A stretch of 39,325 nucleotides of DNA, taken from Mycobacterium sp. 852014-50255_SCH5639931. Lineage in GTDB: Bacteria > Actinomycetota > Actinomycetes > Mycobacteriales > Mycobacteriaceae. A program made the translations under genes and the position numbers. Below, in pieces: positions 34,702 to 39,325 of the stretch. Where the stretch lies: the NCBI RefSeq assembly GCF_001665605.1, contig NZ_LZSV01000043.1, positions 1 through 39,325 of the forward strand, in the 5' to 3' direction. Position 1 is the first letter of the stretch. Every line of letters begins with the position of its first letter. A model generated the notes under the pieces. That model was not told where the DNA came from. It made no database searches and was given only the letters and a program-made list of their open reading frames with translations.

Positions 34702-34775
34702 TGGAGCCGATGACGGGAATCGAACCCGCGTATTCAGCTTGGGAAGCTGATGTTCTGCCATTGAACTACATCGGC
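34702..34775 (-). tRNA. tRNA-Gly (anticodon CCC)
   Basis: The minus strand folds as a full 74-nt tRNA: acceptor stem GCCGATG/CATCGGC, D arm GTTC...GAAC, anticodon arm TCAGC-TTCCCAA-GCTGA with CCC at the anticodon, T arm GCGGG-TTCGATT-CCCGT, discriminator T and encoded CCA. It reads the glycine codon GGG. Its 3' half is the attachment site of the island to its left, which preserved the complete gene. Confidence 0.95.
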
Positions 34776-34947
34776 GCTGTCGACAACGAAGGCTAGCATC
34801 CGGCGGCAGATCCGTTGGGCGAGTAGTCCGCCGGGATGCGGCCAAGGCGTCGCCGCCATGCCCGTGGCGAATGTCCTCCGGCGAGGAATGGCCGCTGACC
34901 CGCGAATTCCAGAACCGATGTTTATTCTTTCGTGATCTTGTCGTAAT

Positions 34948-35613
34948 GTGCCTTGGGTGGGTCGGCACCGATTAGCCAAGAAGCGGCGTAAATCACCGCT
35001 GCTGCTGGCAGGGCTGCTGGCCCCTGCCGCAGCATTCTTCGCGGCGGCGGGAGATGGCGGCCCATTCGTCCCTCGGCACGACCCCGTCCCCGTTATTGGT
35101 GACACCGGTCCGTGTTGCCTAGAACTCGTGGCGGCGAAGCCGACTGCGATTGTGCTCGCGTCGGATGTGTCGCGCGGCGACGGCATGGCCGAGCCCGTCG
35201 CGGCATCGAGGTACCACACGAGATCGCGCTTCCTGCCCGCCGGGCTCGCCCCGGAACAGGGCCTGCAGGTGAGAACGATCCAGGTCTCCCGCAGCATCAG
35301 CGCGACGTTCCCCGAGATCCATGAGATCGGCGGCGTGCGGCCCGATCCGCTGCCCTGGCATCCGCTCGGTCTGGCACTGGACGTGATGATCCCCGACCCG
35401 CAGAGCGCCGAGGGCATCGCGCTGGGCAACGAGATCGTCGCGTACGTGATGAAGAACGCGCGCCGCTTCGGGATCCAGGACGCGATCTGGCGCGGCGTCT
35501 ATTACACGCCCGGCGGGGCACAACCAAGCAGGCTGGGTCACTATGACCACGTCCACGTCACGACCACGGGCGGCGGATATCCCAAGGGCGGGGAGATGTA
35601 CCTCGCCGACTGA
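34948..35613 (+). CDS. exported LAS-type metal-binding protein (Rv0320-like)
   Basis: About 221 residues from GTG 34948; GTG 34957 is an alternative. A basic N-terminus (RHRLAKKRRKS) and a hydrophobic stretch (about 17-34) form a signal peptide or anchor. The C-terminal domain has HPLGLALD (H138 and D145) and YDHVHV (H201 and H203). This is the HxxxxxxD...HxH zinc-ligand pattern of LAS-type peptidases (D-Ala-D-Ala carboxypeptidase/lysostaphin fold), so a role in peptidoglycan hydrolysis or zinc binding is plausible. It is the counterpart of M. tuberculosis Rv0320 next to dcd (from memory). It lies 34 bp upstream of dcd on the same strand. Confidence 0.75.
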   Translation: MPWVGRHRLAKKRRKSPLLLAGLLAPAAAFFAAAGDGGPFVPRHDPVPVIGDTGPCCLELVAAKPTAIVLASDVSRGDGMAEPVAASRYHTRSRFLPAGLAPEQGLQVRTIQVSRSISATFPEIHEIGGVRPDPLPWHPLGLALDVMIPDPQSAEGIALGNEIVAYVMKNARRFGIQDAIWRGVYYTPGGAQPSRLGHYDHVHVTTTGGGYPKGGEMYLAD

Positions 35614-35647
35614 ACGGCCGACGGCAAGCAGCGGATAGGCTCGTCGC

Positions 35648-36220
35648 GTGCTGCTCTCCGATCGTGATCTCAGGGCCGAAATCACCGCCGGCCGGTTGGG
35701 CATCGACCCCTACGACGACGCCTTGGTGCAGCCGTCCAGCATCGACGTCCGCCTGGACTGCATGTTCCGGGTGTTCAACAACACCCGGTACACCCACATC
35801 GACCCCGCCAAGCAGCAGGACGAGCTGACGACGTTGGTCGAACCCGTGGAGGGCGAGCCGTTCGTGCTGCACCCGGGGGAGTTCGTGCTCGGGTCCACGC
35901 TCGAGTTGTTCACCCTGCCCGAGGACCTCGCGGGCCGGCTGGAAGGCAAGTCGTCGCTGGGCCGGCTGGGTCTGCTGACGCACTCAACGGCCGGCTTCAT
36001 CGATCCCGGCTTCAGCGGTCACATCACGCTGGAGCTCTCCAACGTCGCCAACCTGCCGATCACGCTGTGGCCCGGCATGAAGATCGGTCAGCTGTGCATC
36101 CTGCGGTTGACCAGTCCGGCCGAACACCCTTACGGCAGTTCCCAAGTAGGTTCGAAGTACCAGGGCCAGCGAGGACCTACGCCGTCGCGCTCCTATCAGA
36201 ACTTCATAAGGACTACATAG
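35648..36220 (+). CDS. dcd: dCTP deaminase (probably bifunctional dCTP deaminase/dUTPase)
   Basis: A 190-residue protein, the same length as M. tuberculosis Rv0321, from GTG 35648. Family motifs are VQPSSIDVRLD (27-37), the conserved EGKSSLGRLGL (99-109) and HSTAGFIDPGFSGHITLELSN (112-132) with the catalytic Glu at 129. The C-terminal tail (SKYQGQRGPTPSRSY) closes over the nucleotide. It converts dCTP to dUTP, and in the mycobacterial enzyme directly to dUMP, supplying thymidylate synthesis and limiting dUTP. It is a conserved host gene anchoring the right flank. Confidence 0.95.
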   Translation: MLLSDRDLRAEITAGRLGIDPYDDALVQPSSIDVRLDCMFRVFNNTRYTHIDPAKQQDELTTLVEPVEGEPFVLHPGEFVLGSTLELFTLPEDLAGRLEGKSSLGRLGLLTHSTAGFIDPGFSGHITLELSNVANLPITLWPGMKIGQLCILRLTSPAEHPYGSSQVGSKYQGQRGPTPSRSYQNFIRTT

Positions 36221-36326
36221 GTTCTGAGGCGCTCCCGCGCCTACTTTCTGCGCGATACTTAGATAGCCGTGGTTTTTTCCTCCGCCTGACCATGGTTCGT
36301 CTCGCAATACCTCTGGAGGGGTTGTC

Positions 36327-38477
36327 TTGGATATCGTGCTCGGGGTGTCGATGGCACCGGCATCAATCCAAATGGTTGTCCTCGAAGGCGAATACGCCGA
36401 CGGTGCCACGGTGGAAGAGGACGTTTTCGACGTCGCCGCCGCCGACGAAGCGGCCACCGCGAGCGCGCCGGATCAAGTGCTCGCCGCCATCCTGGGCACC
36501 CGCGAGGGCGCGGCCGAAGCCGGCCTCGAGGTGTCTTCCATCGGCGTGACATGGACCGACCAGCTCGAAGCGGCGGCATTGCACGACGCGCTGACCGCCC
36601 ACCGCATCGAGCACGTCATGCTGGTGTCGGCCTTCCTGGCCGCAACTGCGCTGGGCCAAAATGTCGGCGGGGCAATGGGTTACGAGCGAACCGCGGTGAT
36701 GTTCGTGGAGCCCGACACCGCGACGCTGGCGGTCGTCGAGACCTCCGACGGGTCCATCCCCGACGTCTACAAGCAACCGCTCTACGCCGAATCGTATGAC
36801 CAGGCGGCCGCGCAACTCGGCGGCATGATCGCCGGGCTGGAGAAGCTGGAAGCGGCGCCGGACGGCGTGCTGGTGGTGGGCTCCGGCGTTGACATCGGCC
36901 CGCTGAAGCCGGCGCTGCAGACGGCGACCTCCCTGGCGGTGAGCGTGCCGGAGGAGCCGGAGACGGCGCTGGCCCGCGGCGCCGCCCTGGCGTCGGCCAA
37001 CGCACCGCTGTTCGCCTCGTCGACCGCCGCGCTGGCCTACGCGCAGGACCCCGGCACCGGTGCCGTCGACCAGCACTCGCTGCCCGAATACCTCTACGCG
37101 CCATTCGGGCCGGAGCCCGGGGACGACGAGCTCGCCTACAGCGCGGTGCCTGACGAGGACGCTGACTCGCCGACCGTCGTCATCGAAAAGCTCTTCATGC
37201 CCGAAGAAAGCCAATCGCGGCGCAGGCCGGCCCTGCTGGTCGGCAGCGGGTTGGCGGTCGCCGGCATCAGCGCGGTGTTGGCGCTCGAGATCGCGTTGGC
37301 GATCGGCATCCGCGCGACCGGCACCGTCGCTTTGCAGCCCACGCCCGGCCAACATCTCATCGTCCCGACACAAGAGCCGCCCGCGCCCGTTGAGGCGTCG
37401 GCCCCGGCGCAGAAGCTCAGCCTGCCGGAGCCCGTGGCGGCGCCCAAGCCGATGACTCCGCAGTTTGCCGCGCCGCTGCCGGCGGCGCCGCCCGCAGCCC
37501 CTCCGGTTCCCGCGGCGCCTCCCATGCTCGCGGCGCCCGCTCCGGCGCCGGTCCCCGTCGTGATTCCGCCGCTGGTGCCGGTTATCGTGCCGCCGATCCG
37601 CGTGCCCAACCCAGTCGTAATAAGCCCGCCGGTCATCCAGGCTCCGCCGCACGTGTCGCCCCCGCAGCCGGTGTTGCCCCAGCCGCCGGTGCATCTTCCG
37701 CCACCGCAGTCGCCGCCTCACCAGACGCCTCCGGGGCAAGGCACGTCGCCGGTCCCCGAGGGCTCCGGCGGTTCCACCGGTGGGCATGTGCCGCCGCCCG
37801 GCTCGGGCCCGGGCGGTTCCAGTGGTGGGCATGTGCCACCCCCCGGTTCGGGCCCCGGTGGCCTCGGGGGCGGACACGTCCCGCCCCCCGGTGACGGTGG
37901 CCTCGGGGGCGGACACGTTTCACCCCCGGCTGGCGGGCCGGGCGGATTGGGCGGCGGACACGTCTCACCCCCCGGTGACGGTGGCCTCGGGGGCGGACAC
38001 GTTTCACCCCCGGCTGGCGGGCCGGGCGGATTGGGCGGCGGACACGTCTCACCCCCCGGTGACGGTGGCCTCGGGGGCGGACACGTTTCACCCCCGGCTG
38101 GCGGGCCGGGCGGATTGGGCGGCGGACACGTCTCACCCCCCGGTGACGGTGGCCTCGGGGGCGGACACGTTTCACCCCCGGCTGGCGGGCCGGGCGGATT
38201 GGGCGGCGGACACGTTCCGACCCCGGGTTCGGGCGGCGGTGCACCCTCCGGGCCTGGTGGCCTGTTCGGCGGCGGGCCCGTCGTCGGCGGACCCGGCGGT
38301 GGTATCGGCGCTCCCGGCGCTGGCGGCTTCGGCGGCGGCCACAGTGGCGGTGGCCTTGGTGGTGGCGGCCTTGGTGGTGGTGGCGGCCTGGGTGGCGGCG
38401 GCCACAGCGGTGGCGGCTTCGGCGGCGGTGGCGGTGGCGGTGGCCACAGCGGCGGTGGCGGCGGGGGACACAAGTAG
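36327..38477 (+). CDS. DUF7159 protein with TM helix and Gly/His-rich repeat tail
   Basis: A 716-residue paralog of the protein at 635, from TTG 36327 with GGAGGGG at 36315-36321. It has the same N-terminal signature (M)DIVLGVSMAPASI, the EEPETALARGAALASANA block and LFASSTAALAYAQDPGTG. One TM helix lies at about 302-326. The outer part starts Pro-rich (about 340-475), then becomes Gly-rich with GGLGGGHVSPP repeats, and ends in Gly/His-rich sequence (GGGGHSGGGGGG). An 84-bp tandem repeat lies inside (37890-38225). The tail differs from the Pro tails of the other copies although the N-terminal domain is conserved. It may bind metal through His or contact the cell wall; both are guesses. It follows dcd by 106 bp. 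Confidence 0.85.
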   Translation: MDIVLGVSMAPASIQMVVLEGEYADGATVEEDVFDVAAADEAATASAPDQVLAAILGTREGAAEAGLEVSSIGVTWTDQLEAAALHDALTAHRIEHVMLVSAFLAATALGQNVGGAMGYERTAVMFVEPDTATLAVVETSDGSIPDVYKQPLYAESYDQAAAQLGGMIAGLEKLEAAPDGVLVVGSGVDIGPLKPALQTATSLAVSVPEEPETALARGAALASANAPLFASSTAALAYAQDPGTGAVDQHSLPEYLYAPFGPEPGDDELAYSAVPDEDADSPTVVIEKLFMPEESQSRRRPALLVGSGLAVAGISAVLALEIALAIGIRATGTVALQPTPGQHLIVPTQEPPAPVEASAPAQKLSLPEPVAAPKPMTPQFAAPLPAAPPAAPPVPAAPPMLAAPAPAPVPVVIPPLVPVIVPPIRVPNPVVISPPVIQAPPHVSPPQPVLPQPPVHLPPPQSPPHQTPPGQGTSPVPEGSGGSTGGHVPPPGSGPGGSSGGHVPPPGSGPGGLGGGHVPPPGDGGLGGGHVSPPAGGPGGLGGGHVSPPGDGGLGGGHVSPPAGGPGGLGGGHVSPPGDGGLGGGHVSPPAGGPGGLGGGHVSPPGDGGLGGGHVSPPAGGPGGLGGGHVPTPGSGGGAPSGPGGLFGGGPVVGGPGGGIGAPGAGGFGGGHSGGGLGGGGLGGGGGLGGGGHSGGGFGGGGGGGGHSGGGGGGHK
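37890..38225 (+). repeat. 84-bp coding tandem repeat, 4 copies
   Basis: Units start at 37890, 37974, 38058 and 38142. The first three are essentially identical and the fourth diverges in its last dozen bases. Each encodes 28 residues made of two 14-residue halves, GDGGLGGGHVSPPA and GGPGGLGGGHVSPP. Looser copies of the half unit precede it (from about 37775). The number of units probably varies between strains and may be miscounted by short-read assembly. Confidence 0.9.
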
Positions 38478-38638
38478 CCCCCTCGCGAGGCCCGGGCGCA
38501 CCCATCTTCGCGCGCTAGGGTGGCGACTTGGGGGTGGCGCGGCCGAGCTGCGAAAGTCATCCGGCCGATTCTCGAAGTGACTAAGCCCCGGCAGCGCAGG
38601 TGTCGTCGCACGGGCACGGCAATTGATTTGGAGGAGCG

Positions 38639-39306
38639 GTGGACGTCGTACTTGGCGTGTCCATGGCGCCTGAGACGGTCCGCATGGTGCTCGTCGAAGG
38701 CGAGGCTGCCGGTGGGGTGACCGTCGACCAGGACGACTTCCGCCTCACCGATCAGACGACGGCGGTCGCGGCGGCGGACCGCGTGGTCGCCGCGATTCTC
38801 GGCACGCGGGAGAGCGCGGCCCAGGGCGGTTATCAGCTGAAATCGAGCGGAGTGACCTGGACCGATGCGGCCGAGGCGGCCGCGCTGCGAAATGCGTTGG
38901 CGGCACGCAAAATCGAGAACGTCATGCTGGTGTCGACGGTCATGGCCGCGGCGGCACTGGCTCAGGCGGCGGGCAGCGCGACCAATTGCGCGCGTACCGC
39001 GCTGCTGCTGGTCGAGCCCAGCACCGCGACGCTGGCCGTCGTCGACACCGCCGATGGGTCGGTGGCCGATGTGCGCCGGCATCCGTTGCCCAGCAGCGAC
39101 GAGGCGGCGCTGGCGAAACTGGCCGCGATGGTCTCCGGCGCCGAATCGATGAGGGCGCGCCCGGACGGGTTGTTCCTGGTGGGCTCGGACGTCGACATCC
39201 CGTACATCAAGCCGGCGCTCGAAGCGGTGACGTCGCTGTCGGTGACCACGCCCGAGGAACCCGAGATGGCGCTGGCGCGCGGCGCGTCACTGGCGGCGGC
39301 CAACGC
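38639..39306 (+). CDS. DUF7159 protein, N-terminal part (cut by contig end)
   Basis: GTG 38639 with GGAGG at 38630-38634. The frame is open to the window end: (M)DVVLGVSMAPETVRMVLVEG, SSGVTWTDAAEAAALRNAL, LVEPSTATLAVVDTADGS and EEPEMALARGASLAAANA. This covers most of the actin/Hsp70-like domain (about 222 residues); the TM helix and tail are missing. It is a tandem copy of the gene at 36327, 161 bp downstream of it. The last six apparent codons (CLLYTS) come from adapter sequence and are excluded. Confidence 0.85.
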
Positions 39307-39325
39307 CTGTCTCTTATACACATCT
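39307..39325. other. Nextera transposase adapter sequence (artifact)
   Basis: The last 19 bases, CTGTCTCTTATACACATCT, are exactly the Tn5 mosaic-end adapter used in Illumina Nextera libraries. They are not genomic. Read on the minus strand they give the well-known false N-terminus MYKRQ. Confidence 0.98.

Larger units (their letters stand above)
18645..34749. mobile_element. tRNA-Gly-integrated defence island, 16.06 kb between repeats
   Basis: The island is bounded by the exact 48-bp direct repeats at 18645-18692 and 34702-34749. Inside are a Mrr-type nuclease, a complete type I R-M set, a second nuclease/methylase-like/HsdS-like unit, an integrase remnant and an unknown soluble/membrane protein pair. 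Codon third positions are visibly less GC-rich than in the flanks. Genes on both sides are host-type (DUF4189 on the left, Rv0320-like on the right). The only integrase found is a C-terminal fragment, so the island is probably no longer mobile on its own. Confidence 0.87.

Noticed and set aside
37890..38225. Regular repeats resembling a CRISPR array
   Set aside because: The units are contiguous 84-bp coding repeats in frame with no unique spacers.
37718..39082. Minus-strand 454-codon Pro-rich ORF with CPPPRPPSPGGE-like repeats
   Set aside because: It is the reverse complement of the Gly-rich repeat tail of the DUF7159 gene. Repeats of GGCGG-type codons stay open on both strands, and the plus frame has the start, ribosome site and paralogs.
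38962..39321. Minus-strand ORF starting MYKRQ
   Set aside because: MYKRQ is the translated Nextera adapter; the rest is antisense to the DUF7159 gene.

Overview
The window is chromosomal DNA from a Mycobacterium, most likely a non-tuberculous species. Evidence: high GC with strong G/C at third codon positions, and families largely restricted to mycobacteria or their relatives (DUF7159, DUF732, MmpS-like, SfLAP/GAP, an LdtMt1-like L,D-transpeptidase). Both flanks also follow the gene order I remember from M. tuberculosis Rv0312-Rv0313-Rv0314c-Rv0315 and Rv0320-dcd (Rv0321). Both ends fall inside DUF7159 paralogs. The last 19 bases are an Illumina/Nextera mosaic-end adapter, so the right edge is an assembly end and not biology.

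Layout. (1) 1-5208, left conserved flank: two DUF7159 proteins, a small Rv0313-like protein, a DUF3060 membrane-anchored protein, an NADP-dependent reductase and a secreted GH16 glucanase. (2) 5209-17575, host accessory region: a GT-C glycosyltransferase, a tandem pair of SfLAP/GAP membrane proteins, an HExxH protein, a PAP2-diacylglycerol kinase fusion, a polyol dehydrogenase coupled to xylulokinase, several small secreted proteins (DUF732 x2, DUF4189, a Pro/Ala-rich protein) and an L,D-transpeptidase. (3) 17771-34775, genomic islands in a tRNA-Gly(CCC) gene: the intact tRNA is at the right end, an exact 48-bp copy of its 3' part lies 16.06 kb to the left, and a degraded third copy lies 874 bp further left. 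(4) 34948-39306, right conserved flank: an Rv0320-like exported LAS-type protein, dcd, and two more DUF7159 paralogs.

The 16-kb island is a defence island with visibly lower third-position GC. It carries a Mrr-type endonuclease, a DUF6416 protein and a complete type I restriction-modification set (hsdM, hsdS, hsdR). Next comes a frameshifted DUF3387 module, and then a second, unusual three-gene unit. That unit has a protein with a PD-(D/E)XK-like N-terminus and an N6-methylase domain whose catalytic motif IV is degenerate, an HsdS-like partner, and a protein with an RNxxxH (HEPN-like) motif. Genes from hsdM to the HsdS-like gene are joined by start/stop overlaps, which points to one translationally coupled operon. 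Beyond it lie an unknown gene whose 3' end runs out of frame into a tyrosine-integrase remnant, and a minus-strand pair coding an unknown soluble protein and a four-helix membrane protein. The second unit (27110-30548) and the minus-strand pair (32442-34054) are the best candidates for undescribed systems.

Functional statements rest on motifs read by eye and remembered family knowledge. No database search was run.
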